From: CAZFHZ01 sp964519015 | GTDB lineage: Bacteria > Blakebacterota > Blakebacteria > Blakebacterales > CAYUVJ01 | Length of the DNA stretch: 20,125 bases | NCBI GenBank assembly: GCA_964519015.1 | Contig: CAZFHZ010000055.1 | Coordinates: 1 to 20,125 of the forward strand | Reading direction: 5' to 3' | Shown here: one piece after another, positions 1 through 5,387 of the stretch | How the letters are laid out: each line of letters opens with the position of its first letter | Numbering within the stretch: position 1 is the first letter of the stretch | The notes under the pieces: model-generated | What the model saw: the letters and a program-made list of their open reading frames with translations, nothing else | Database searches by the model: none | Told to the model about the DNA's origin: nothing | Made by a program: the position numbers and the translations under genes

Positions 1-49
1 CTTTATGTACTGATTCAACTCCTGATAATCTGCCCGGGAGTATAGCACA

Positions 50-62
50 GATTCTAAGAATC
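50..62. repeat. Short inverted repeat downstream of intI
   Basis: GATTCT and AGAATC flank a single A, giving a 13-bp near-perfect palindrome in an AT-rich stretch downstream of the stop codon of the minus-strand integrase. It could be an operator or a decayed terminator, but no T-run identifies it. The rest of 1-148 shows no gene. Confidence 0.3.
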
Positions 63-148
63 CTCTTCCAATAGAACAAGTCACCTATGATTGGCTGGAC
101 CTGGGGCAGCGTGGGATAGACTGTTCCGGCGTAAGGGGGATATGCCGC

Positions 149-1195
149 TTACATCCGGTCAATGGGACTAATGACGCCGGAGGGGCCGCGGTTCAGCACG
201 TGTGTGTAGATCATGGTCGTCTTCACGTCTTTGTGCCCCAGTAGTTCCTGCACGGTACGGATGTCGGAACCGGATTCCAGTAGGTGGGTTGCGAAAGAGT
301 GCCGGAGACAATGACAGCTGGCGCGCTTCGTGATGCCGGTCCGCTCGACCGCCGACTTGAAGGCTCTTTGGATGATCGACTCATCGAGGTGATGGCGACC
401 CTCCCGGCCGGTCCGTCGGTCGCGCCACCGCCGCTGCTGGGGGAAGACCCATTGCCAGCGCCATTCGGAGGCTGCACGGGGGTATTTTCGGGCCAGTGCT
501 TCCGGCATGAGTACCCGGCCGAATCCGGCTTTGAGATCCTGTTCGTGGATGGCCATTACTCGAGCCAGATGCTGGCGTACCGGTTCATGGAGGCGGACTG
601 GCAACATGGTCACACGGTCTTTAGCCCCTTTGGCGTTGCGCACGGTGATCTCGCTTCGGGCCAGATCGATGTCCTGTACCCGCAACTGCAGGCATTCGGT
701 GAGCCTGAGTCCAGCTCCATACAGCAGGCTGGCGATCAGCAGGTGCTGATCGGTCAGCTGGCCCAGGACAGCCTTGACCTCTTCCCGGGTGAGGACGACG
801 GGCATCCGGACCGGTTTCCGGGCCCGGATGATCTCACCCAGGTTCCCCAGGGGCTGGCGGATCACATACTGGTAGAGGAAGAGGATGGCGCTCAAGGCCT
901 GGTTCTGGGTGGAGGCGCTGACGGTCTGGTTGATGGCCAGGTCACTTAGGAAGACATTCACCTCGGGCTCCGCCATCGTCTCAGGGAACCGCAGATCGTG
1001 GAATTCCAGGAATCGGCGTATCCACATTATGTAGGCCTGTTCCGTTCTCCGGCTGTAATGCCGGGCCCGGATGGCGAACCGGACGCGATCCAGGTACTTC
1101 GAGATTCCGACCGTTGAAAAATGTCCGCTCTTGGGTTTGTCTTCGCGCCGGAGTCCCCGGTCTTGGGGGGGCGAAGGGGTCATCGGTTGGGGCAT
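149..1195 (-). CDS. intI: Integron-type tyrosine recombinase (IntI family integrase)
   Basis: A site-specific tyrosine recombinase of 348 residues. In the integron family this enzyme recombines attI with attC to capture or shuffle gene cassettes. The SAM-like N-terminal domain spans about 32-115 and the catalytic domain about 130-340. The catalytic set is visible: R164 in GAGLRLTE, K192 in AKGAKDR, H295 and R298 in HCLRH, H321 in LLGHKDV, and Y330 in TMIYTHV. The IntI-specific insertion that XerC/XerD lack is present at about 229-270 (ALARKYPRAASEW, then WVFPQ). That insertion is the main reason for calling IntI rather than Xer. On the minus strand GGAGGTG sits five bases before the ATG, which fixes the start. 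Base composition is lower in GC than the housekeeping genes to the right, suggesting transfer. The gene points away from the toxin-antitoxin pair, as intI does from its cassettes. No consensus attI core was found upstream. Confidence 0.9.
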   Translation of the reverse strand: MPQPMTPSPPQDRGLRREDKPKSGHFSTVGISKYLDRVRFAIRARHYSRRTEQAYIMWIRRFLEFHDLRFPETMAEPEVNVFLSDLAINQTVSASTQNQALSAILFLYQYVIRQPLGNLGEIIRARKPVRMPVVLTREEVKAVLGQLTDQHLLIASLLYGAGLRLTECLQLRVQDIDLARSEITVRNAKGAKDRVTMLPVRLHEPVRQHLARVMAIHEQDLKAGFGRVLMPEALARKYPRAASEWRWQWVFPQQRRWRDRRTGREGRHHLDESIIQRAFKSAVERTGITKRASCHCLRHSFATHLLESGSDIRTVQELLGHKDVKTTMIYTHVLNRGPSGVISPIDRM

Positions 1196-1378
1196 TCTAA
1201 CACCTCCGGGTATCCAGGGGGCGTACTATGCACATGCCGACAGACCGCTCGTCGGAAGTGGTCGGAGGGGGAAGTCCGGGATTTGTCTGGGGGGCCTTCG
1301 GAGCGGTTCGTACTCGATAGCGAAGCAGGTCCGAGGCCGGATGTCAACCGCGATGACAGGCTCATACCCGAACATCGT

Positions 1379-1387
1379 TGCTATGAT
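1379..1387 (+). promoter_or_regulatory. Extended -10 promoter of the toxin-antitoxin operon
   Basis: TGC followed by TATGAT (hexamer 1382-1387) forms an extended -10 element with one mismatch to TATAAT. No convincing -35 lies 16-18 bp upstream, which extended -10 promoters tolerate. Its last two bases overlap the palindromic operator, so a bound repressor would block it. Start-site position is inferred. Confidence 0.5.
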
Positions 1388-1405
1388 GTACAGATATCTG
1401 TACAT
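1386..1405. promoter_or_regulatory. 20-bp perfect palindrome, likely antitoxin operator
   Basis: A perfect 20-bp palindrome made of two TGTACA hexamers (1387-1392 and 1399-1404) separated by GATATC, so the hexamer centres are 12 bp apart. It overlaps the -10 element and ends seven bases before the antitoxin ATG. YefM/Phd antitoxins are known to bind operators with a TGTACA core, so autoregulation by the downstream antitoxin is the natural reading. The palindrome is seen directly; the bound protein is inferred. Confidence 0.75.
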
Positions 1406-1412
1406 TTATCCA

Positions 1413-1697
1413 ATGCCCGAATCCAAGAGGTACTCCATCTCCGGTGCCCGTCACAATCTGCCCGGAATCATCAAAGAGGCCGAGGCCGGTTTCGAGATCG
1501 AGCTGACACGTCGGGGCAGGCCGGTGGCGGTGATCATCTCGCTCCAGGAGTACGAGCGTCTGCATACCGACCGCCCGCACTTCGCGGACACTTATCGGGC
1601 GTTCCTGGAGCAATACCCGCTCGCCGAAGAGGGTCTTGAGGAGGACTATGTCGAGTCACTCCGTGACCGGAAACCCGGCCGTAAGGTGTCGCTGTGA
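1413..1697 (+). CDS. Phd/YefM-family antitoxin
   Basis: A 94-residue antitoxin that should neutralise the adjacent VapC-type toxin and repress its own operon. The N-terminal half matches the Phd/YefM DNA-binding fold: SISGARHNLPGII at 8-20, a central region ending in RRGRPVAVIISLQEYERL (33-50). This is followed by a charged C-terminal tail (about 55-94) of the type that wraps around the toxin. The ATG at 1413 is chosen because it begins just after the palindromic operator. In-frame ATGs at 1383 and 1386 lie in or before the operator and would add a hydrophobic stretch unlike the family. No clear Shine-Dalgarno precedes 1413. The stop overlaps the toxin GTG by four bases (GTGA), a typical coupled antitoxin-toxin junction. 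Its GC content is lower than the genome to the right. Confidence 0.85.
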   Translation: MPESKRYSISGARHNLPGIIKEAEAGFEIELTRRGRPVAVIISLQEYERLHTDRPHFADTYRAFLEQYPLAEEGLEEDYVESLRDRKPGRKVSL

Positions 1698-2103
1698 AGC
1701 TGAGCTTCCTGCTGGACACCAACATCCTCTCCTCGCTGATTGCCCGCGAACCGGACCGCCGGATACGGAGCAAGCTCGAACAACACGCGCCGGAGTGTGC
1801 GATCGCAACCCCGGTCTGGCATGAACTGGTGTTCNNNNNNNNNNCCGGCGCAGGACGATGGTCGAGGCCTTCTTGCGCGAAGTGGTCCAGGCCTCTTTTC
1901 CGATCCTACCCTATGAGGACGTCGCGGCAGGTTGGCATGGGACTGAGCGCGACCGATTGGAGCGTCTGGGCCGCCCGGTCCCGTTCGTCGATGGACAGAT
2001 CGCCGCTATCGCCCATGTCAACGGGCTCGTTCTCGTCACCAGGAACACCAAGGATTTTAAGCACTTCCAGGGATTAGAGGTCGAGGACTGGTCGAGCCGG
2101 TGA
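1694..2103 (+). CDS. VapC-like PIN-domain toxin (interrupted by an assembly gap)
   Basis: A PIN-domain ribonuclease toxin, in the family a Mg-dependent endonuclease that cleaves tRNA or rRNA. The N-terminal part, in the frame of the GTG at 1694, reads LLDTNILSSL with D8 and N10 as metal and active-site residues, and WHELVF with E44. The C-terminal part (in a different frame, 1846-2103) reads RPVPFVDGQIAAIA, with the acidic residue of the third PIN motif, then LVLVTRNTKDF. The two parts are separated by ten Ns at 1835-1844. The frame change is best explained by a wrong gap length: a true gap of 3n+2 bases, perhaps about 26, would restore one PIN domain of normal size (about 140 residues). I therefore regard the gene as probably intact. 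It overlaps the antitoxin stop by four bases. A weak TAAGGTG lies upstream as ribosome binding site. Confidence 0.82.
1835..1844. other. Assembly gap (10 N) inside the toxin gene
   Basis: Ten undetermined bases. The count is probably a placeholder, because the toxin reading frame does not join across it. Confidence 0.97.
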
Positions 2104-2105
2104 GG

Positions 2106-2121
2106 ACCGGGCGCCCCCGGT
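2106..2121 (+). terminator. Hairpin after the toxin gene
   Basis: ACCGGG and CCCGGT form a six-pair stem around the loop CGCC, two bases after the toxin stop. No T-run follows, so intrinsic termination is uncertain. A second, weaker repeat, CATCAC...GTGATG, lies at 2149-2171. Confidence 0.3.
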
Positions 2122-2185
2122 ATGGTCAAGCGCTGCGCGAGAAGGTATCATCACTCCGGATGCTCGTGATGCTCCAGGTACCCGT

Positions 2186-2262
2186 GGGCCTATAGCTCAA
2201 CTGGTCAGAGCAGCGGACTCATAATCCGCAGGTTCCAGGTTCGATCCCTGGTGGGCCCACCA
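2186..2262 (+). tRNA. tRNA with CAU anticodon (Ile2 or Met)
   Basis: A complete 77-nt cloverleaf with encoded CCA. The acceptor arms GGGCCTA and TGGGCCC pair with one wobble. The anticodon stem GCGGA/TCCGC closes the loop CTCATAA. The T stem CCAGG/CCTGG encloses TTCGATC, and the discriminator base is A. A CAU anticodon fits elongator tRNA-Met or the tRNA-Ile that needs lysidine at the wobble C (by TilS). The GACTCATAATC context resembles bacterial tRNA-Ile(CAU), so I lean to Ile2 but cannot decide without a model search. It lies between the acquired region and the housekeeping genes; tRNA genes are common integration sites, but no duplicated tRNA 3' end is visible in this window. Confidence 0.95.
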
Positions 2263-2289
2263 AGCTTACGGACAACCGGTCGTTGACAA

Positions 2290-2299
2290 NNNNNNNNNN
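2290..2299. other. Assembly gap (10 N), possibly artefactual
   Basis: Ten Ns. The seven bases TTGACAA occur immediately on both sides, so the two contigs may overlap and the gap may have no real length. Confidence 0.95.
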
Positions 2300-2372
2300 T
2301 TGACAAGCGGACCTGAAGGCCACTCATTATTAAGGCTGGAATGTGGCCATCAACCCAGAACCGACCGTGAGA

Positions 2373-2397
2373 CGTGCCGGCGGCGGTCGCCGGCGCG
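2373..2397 (+). other. GC-rich hairpin in the Nif3 gene leader
   Basis: CGTGCCGGCG and CGCCGGCGCG pair over ten positions with one G-T wobble around the loop GCGGT. It is the first of three hairpins in the stretch between the gap and the Nif3-like gene. It lacks a T-run. Its function is unknown. Confidence 0.45.
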
Positions 2398-2404
2398 GGG
2401 TGGA

Positions 2405-2536
2405 ATGAAAACCGGCGTCTTCCTTCGACAGAGTGACATCGTGACGCACATCGAGACGTGCATCCGGGAACGGGTGCACGTCTTCGTTTGGGAGGGTGCC
2501 GCCCCCGGCCTCTCCTGCCCGGGGGCCGGCCGCTGA
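2405..2536 (+). CDS. Possible small upstream ORF (43 aa) coupled to the Nif3-like gene
   Basis: An ATG-started frame of 43 codons beginning MKTGVFLRQSDIV. Its TGA stop shares the A with the ATG of the Nif3-like gene (TGATG), the arrangement used in translational coupling. That would explain why the downstream gene lacks a clear ribosome binding site. GGTGGA lies directly against the ATG, so initiation is doubtful. The frame runs through both downstream hairpins (2454-2483 and 2501-2526). I do not recognise the peptide. It may equally be chance readthrough of high-GC sequence. Confidence 0.25.
   Translation: MKTGVFLRQSDIVTHIETCIRERVHVFVWEGAAPGLSCPGAGR
2454..2483 (+). other. 13-bp hairpin capped by a GGAA tetraloop
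   Basis: A continuous stem: nine pairs (AGACGTGCA with TGCACGTCT), one T-G wobble, then CCG with CGG, closed by GGAA, which fits the GNRA tetraloop rule. It ends 52 bases before the Nif3 gene ATG. Stem length and loop type favour a functional RNA fold such as a leader regulatory element or protein site. No known riboswitch signature was recognised. Confidence 0.55.
2501..2526 (+). promoter_or_regulatory. Hairpin immediately before the Nif3 gene start
   Basis: GCCCCCGG and CCGGGGGC form a perfect eight-pair GC stem around a ten-base pyrimidine-rich loop, ending nine bases before the ATG at 2536. Such a stem at the initiation region could hinder ribosome entry unless opened by translation from upstream. 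The regulatory role is inferred. Confidence 0.4.
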
Positions 2537-3648
2537 TGGCGGTGCGGCCGGAAGAGGTCTTCGGGGCTCTGGACGCCCGATTCCCCTTCCGGACCGCCTG
2601 CGACTGGGACAACAGCGGCTGGCAGGTTCGGCCCGAAGGAACCGTCCACCGCTGCCTGGTCGCCCTCGACCCGAGCCCCGATACGGTCGCCGAAGCGGTC
2701 GCCCGCGAGGTCGACCTGATCGTGACCCACCATCCGCTCTTCTTCCCCTACCTGAGGACCCTCGACCCCGCCGATCGCACCGGCCGGGTCGTCCACACTC
2801 TGCTGGAGCACGCCATCGGCCTGGTAGCCGTCCATACGCCCGCTGATCGGACCCTGGAGGGGATCAGCGGGGCGCTGGCCGAGCGGCTCGGTCTGGACGG
2901 CGTGCGGCTGCTCCAGCCCGAAGCGGAAGAGGTCTTCTACAAACTGGCCGTCTTCGTGCCCGCCGACCACGCCACGGCCCTGCGGGAAGCGCTCAGCGGG
3001 GCTGGGGCGGGGCGTATCGGAGCCTACGAGGCGTGCAGTTTCACTCTCCCCGGGACGGGCACCTACCGCCCCCGGGAGGGGTCCCGGCCTTTCCAGGGGG
3101 AAGTCGGCCGCCTGGAGGAGGTCGCCGAGCTGCGCCTGGAGATGCGCGTACCGGAGCCGGCCCTGGAGGGCGTCCTGGCAGCCATGCGGGCCGCCCACCC
3201 GTACGAGGAAGTCGCTTTCGACCTCTTCCGCACCCACTGGCAGGGGGAGGGGTATGGACTGGGCGCGTTCGGGGAATGGCCCGAACCGCTCGAAGTGCCT
3301 GCGGCCTTGGCGAGGATCAAGGAGGCCCTGGGCGGGATCGCGCTGAAGGTGACCGGCCCGAGCCGGGGGGAGATCACCCGGGTGGCGGTAATGGGCGGTA
3401 GCGCCGACGATCTGGTCGGTCGGGCGCTCGAGGTGGGGGCGCAGCTGTTCGTGGGGGGGGATCTGAAGTACCACACCCGGCTCGAGGCGGCCGACCGGCT
3501 GGTCTGCGTCGACCCGGGGCACCGGGCGAGCGAGCAGCCCGGTCTGGAACGACTCGCGCGGGTGCTCCGTGAAGCATCCGGCCGCGAGGGTTGGGACATC
3601 GAGGTGGACCTCTACCTGGAGGATCCCGGACACGCCCGTGTCGTCTGA
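2536..3648 (+). CDS. Nif3-like dinuclear metal-centre protein (DUF34/YbgI-YqfO family)
   Basis: A 370-residue member of the Nif3 family, cytosolic hexameric proteins with a two-metal site whose true reaction is unresolved; they are often labelled 'GTP cyclohydrolase 1 type 2 homolog' without proof. The N-terminal half has WDNSGWQV (24-31) and THHPLFF with H65 and H66, then HTPADR with H100 and D103/D104 region as further ligands. A middle domain of about 100 residues (roughly 130-235), as in the longer YqfO-type members, separates it from the C-terminal half. That half carries GGDLKYHT and a CVDPGHRASEQPGLE stretch that supplies the remaining ligands. The start at 2536 is chosen because MAVRPEEVFGALD matches the usual family N-terminus; upstream in-frame codons from 2458 give an atypical Arg/Pro-rich extension. 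It is followed after 29 bases by the zinc ribbon gene, a conserved neighbour. Confidence 0.9.
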   Translation: MAVRPEEVFGALDARFPFRTACDWDNSGWQVRPEGTVHRCLVALDPSPDTVAEAVAREVDLIVTHHPLFFPYLRTLDPADRTGRVVHTLLEHAIGLVAVHTPADRTLEGISGALAERLGLDGVRLLQPEAEEVFYKLAVFVPADHATALREALSGAGAGRIGAYEACSFTLPGTGTYRPREGSRPFQGEVGRLEEVAELRLEMRVPEPALEGVLAAMRAAHPYEEVAFDLFRTHWQGEGYGLGAFGEWPEPLEVPAALARIKEALGGIALKVTGPSRGEITRVAVMGGSADDLVGRALEVGAQLFVGGDLKYHTRLEAADRLVCVDPGHRASEQPGLERLARVLREASGREGWDIEVDLYLEDPGHARVV

Positions 3649-3677
3649 GGGATCCGAAGGAGTGATCGGGGAGGGAA

Positions 3678-4406
3678 GTGCCGCGCATGCGTGATCAGTT
3701 GGAGTTTCTGGCCCGGTTGCAGGAGATCGACGATCAGCTCTCCGCCCTGGAACGGTCGAAGGGGGATTACCCGGAGCGGATCGAGCAATTGCAGGGGGAA
3801 CTGTCCGAGAAGCTCGGGAAACAGGCCTCCGTCGACCAGCGCCGGGCAGAGCTGGAAAAGGAGAAACGGCGTCTGGAACGGCTGCTGAAGGAACGGAACG
3901 CCCACCTGGAGAAGGAACAGGTCCGCCTCTCCGGGGTGAAGACGAACAAGGAGTGGGACGCCATCCAGAAGGAGATCGACGCCGCCAAGACGCAGATCCG
4001 GGAGGCGGAGGACGATCTGCTCGGCGTCATCGAGGAACTCGAGCAGCTGACCGACGCCTCCGACGCAGAGACCGAGGAGCTGCGCAACTGGCAGACCCAG
4101 GCGGAGGCCGAGATCGAAGACCTGAAGGAGAAACTGAGCAAGGTGGACGGCCGGGTGAGTTCGATCCGAAGCGAGCGGGACGCCCTCACCTTGCGTATCG
4201 ACGACCGGCTCAAGCGCGTCTACAACCGCATCAAGCAGGGTAAGCAGGGGACCGCGGTGGTCCCGGTCGTCCGGGGCGCCTGCGGGGGCTGTTACACCCG
4301 CATCCCCCCCCAGATGCTGACCGAGATCCGGCGGGCGGAACGCACGATCACCTGCGAGAACTGCGGCCGGCTGATCATCTGGTTTGGTGAGGAGGGTAAC
4401 GGGTGA
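3678..4406 (+). CDS. Coiled-coil C4-type zinc ribbon protein (DUF164 family)
   Basis: A 242-residue protein with a long, highly charged alpha-helical coiled coil (about residues 5-185, rich in Glu, Lys, Arg and Leu heptads). It ends in a C4 zinc ribbon: CGGC at about 202-205 and CENC at about 226-229, which should bind one zinc ion. This architecture is the DUF164/zf-RING_7 family, whose members are suspected nucleic-acid-binding proteins; no biochemical role is firmly known. It is usually encoded between a Nif3-like gene and RNase HI, as here. The GTG at 3678 follows GGGGAGGGAA with only about three bases between; an in-frame ATG at 3687 has about twelve bases. Neither spacing is ideal, so the start may be nine bases downstream. 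The stop overlaps the RNase HI GTG by four bases. Confidence 0.88.
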   Translation: MPRMRDQLEFLARLQEIDDQLSALERSKGDYPERIEQLQGELSEKLGKQASVDQRRAELEKEKRRLERLLKERNAHLEKEQVRLSGVKTNKEWDAIQKEIDAAKTQIREAEDDLLGVIEELEQLTDASDAETEELRNWQTQAEAEIEDLKEKLSKVDGRVSSIRSERDALTLRIDDRLKRVYNRIKQGKQGTAVVPVVRGACGGCYTRIPPQMLTEIRRAERTITCENCGRLIIWFGEEGNG

Positions 4407-4843
4407 GCGCTCCCGAGCTCTCTTTCAGAGCGGCCGTGGACGGCGCGGCGCGCGGCAATCCCGGACCGGCCGGATTCGGGGTGATCATCGCGGTGGACGG
4501 GGCGGGCACCGTCTACCAGCGGGCCGGTTTCCTGGGCCAGCTGACCAACAACCAGGCGGAATACCGGGCCCTGCTGTTCTGTTTGGGGGTGCTCGAGGAA
4601 CTCGGCCTGGACCAGGGCGTCATTCAGAGCGACTCCGAACTGCTGGTGAAACAGCTCTACGGGGAGTATCGTGTCAGGGATGCTGAACTGCGCCCCCTCC
4701 ACCAGGAGGCAATGGCGTGGCTGGACCATCGGCCGGGCGTGAGCGTCCGGCACGTCCGCCGCGAGAAGAACACCGCGGCGGATCGACTCGCGAACAGCGG
4801 GATCGACTGGGGTTTGCAGGTTTCTGGAGAGAAGGCCGGGTGA
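4403..4843 (+). CDS. Ribonuclease HI family protein
   Basis: A 146-residue RNase H-fold enzyme expected to cut the RNA strand of RNA-DNA hybrids in the cytosol. The catalytic carboxylates are present: D13 in VDGAARGNPGPAG, E53 in NNQAEYRAL, D77 in QSDSELLV, and D127 in NTAADRLAN. The short form lacks the N-terminal hybrid-binding domain and the C-terminal acid phosphatase domain fused to this gene in many Actinobacteria. The basic protrusion is reduced, placing it in the RnhA-like rather than the E. coli RnhA subgroup. The GTG start overlaps the preceding stop as GTGA. Its last 18 bases also form the 5' strand of helix P1 of rnpB, so the mRNA end and the ribozyme share DNA. Its substrates may include plasmid-like R-loops or Okazaki primers, as for the family. 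Confidence 0.9.
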   Translation: MSAPELSFRAAVDGAARGNPGPAGFGVIIAVDGAGTVYQRAGFLGQLTNNQAEYRALLFCLGVLEELGLDQGVIQSDSELLVKQLYGEYRVRDAELRPLHQEAMAWLDHRPGVSVRHVRREKNTAADRLANSGIDWGLQVSGEKAG

Positions 4844-5195
4844 CCGCGCTCCCCGCCCCCTGGGGCGGACGGGTGAGGAAAGTCCGGACTCCACAGGGCA
4901 GGGTGCTGGGTAACACCCAGGCGGGGCGACCCGACGGAAAGTGCCACAGAAAACACACCGCCGGCTTCGGCCGGTAAGGGTGAAAAGGCGGGGTAAGAGC
5001 CCACCGCCGTCCGGGTGACCGGGCGGGCACGGTAAACCCCACCCGGAGCAAGGCCGAATAGGGGAGCAGAGACGGCCCGTCTCGCTACGACTCCCGGGTA
5101 GGCCGCATCGAGGCGACGGGTGACCGTCGCCCCAGATAGATGGTCACCGCGGTCCTTCGGGACCGTACAGAATCCGGCTTACAGGTCTTCTCTCC
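4826..5195 (+). ncRNA. rnpB: RNase P RNA, bacterial type A
   Basis: The catalytic RNA that trims the 5' leader from pre-tRNAs together with the RnpA protein. Conserved blocks appear in order: GAGGAAAGTCCGGACTCC then CAGGGCAG (start of P4, 4874-4902); CCCGACGGAAAGTGCCACAG (about 4930-4949); GTAAGGGTGAAAAGG (4976-4990); CACGGTAAACCCC (5029-5041) with the GGT loop that pairs with the tRNA CCA; GAGCAAGGCCGAATAGG (5046-5062); CCAGATAGATGG (5131-5142); and ACAGAATCCGGCTTACAGG (3' strand of P4, 5167-5185). Helix P1 is set by GGAGAGAAG at 4826-4834 with CTTCTCTCC at 5187-5195, extendable by three pairs including one wobble. I used these as approximate transcript ends. The 5' end lies inside the RNase HI gene. 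No T-rich terminator is obvious after P1. Confidence 0.96.
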
Positions 5196-5250
5196 TCTTG
5201 TTGTAACCCGCCCCCCGTGCGTGCCCCCCCGACTGGCGTACTCCAGACAG

Positions 5251-5350
5251 ATACGGCCATATACGGCCAGACACGGTCCGTTATGGTCCCATGTGGTCAA
5301 CTGAGGCCATAGATGGCCATATAGGACTATCAGGAGTCATGTAGGGCCGT
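5251..5350. repeat. Degenerate tandem array, about ten 10-bp units
   Basis: Ten successive 10-bp units fit the consensus ATAYGGYCAT, for example ATACGGCCAT, ATACGGCCAG, ACACGGTCCG, AGATGGCCAT and GTAGGGCCGT. The central GG and the C at position 8 are nearly invariant, and unit ends vary. An eleventh unit (ATACGTTTAC) starts the same way. It fills the space between rnpB and recJ. The period equals one DNA helical turn, so AT-rich steps and GGYC steps alternate on opposite faces, a pattern expected of intrinsically bent DNA. A period of 10 rules out a coding origin for the repeat. Function unknown. Confidence 0.8.
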
Positions 5351-5387
5351 ATACGTTTACTACCAACGCAGGGGGGGCTCCGACCGC

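Noticed and set aside
284..949. Long open frame antisense to intI
   Set aside because: It is a high-GC shadow of the integrase gene with no recognisable domain. The integrase has a full catalytic set and a good ribosome binding site.
1186..1202. GTTGGGG and, on the other strand, GTTAGAA as attI core sites
   Set aside because: Neither fits GTTRRRY fully. The first overlaps the intI start codon and the second points the wrong way for the cassette.
1319..1347. Minus-strand TTGACA at 1342-1347 as the intI -35 element
   Set aside because: No acceptable -10 hexamer lies 16-19 bp downstream on that strand, so I did not list a promoter.
2263..2289. CAACC...GTTG words after the tRNA as an attC remnant
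   Set aside because: The flanking bases do not match RYYYAAC or GTTRRRY and there is no imperfect long inverted repeat around them.
2300..2328. TTGACA after the second gap as a -35 box for the Nif3 operon
   Set aside because: The best -10 candidate is weak (CATTAT at 19-bp spacing) and the hexamer touches an assembly gap.
2454..2483. GGAA-loop hairpin as the apical part of signal recognition particle RNA
   Set aside because: The characteristic internal-loop bases of SRP helix 8 (GCAG and AGG motifs) are absent and the stem is fully paired.
4657..5300. Several small frames across the rnpB locus
   Set aside because: They overlap conserved RNase P RNA blocks and have no protein-like features.
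5251..5350. CRISPR array
   Set aside because: Units are 10 bp, degenerate and contiguous, with no spacers and no cas genes.
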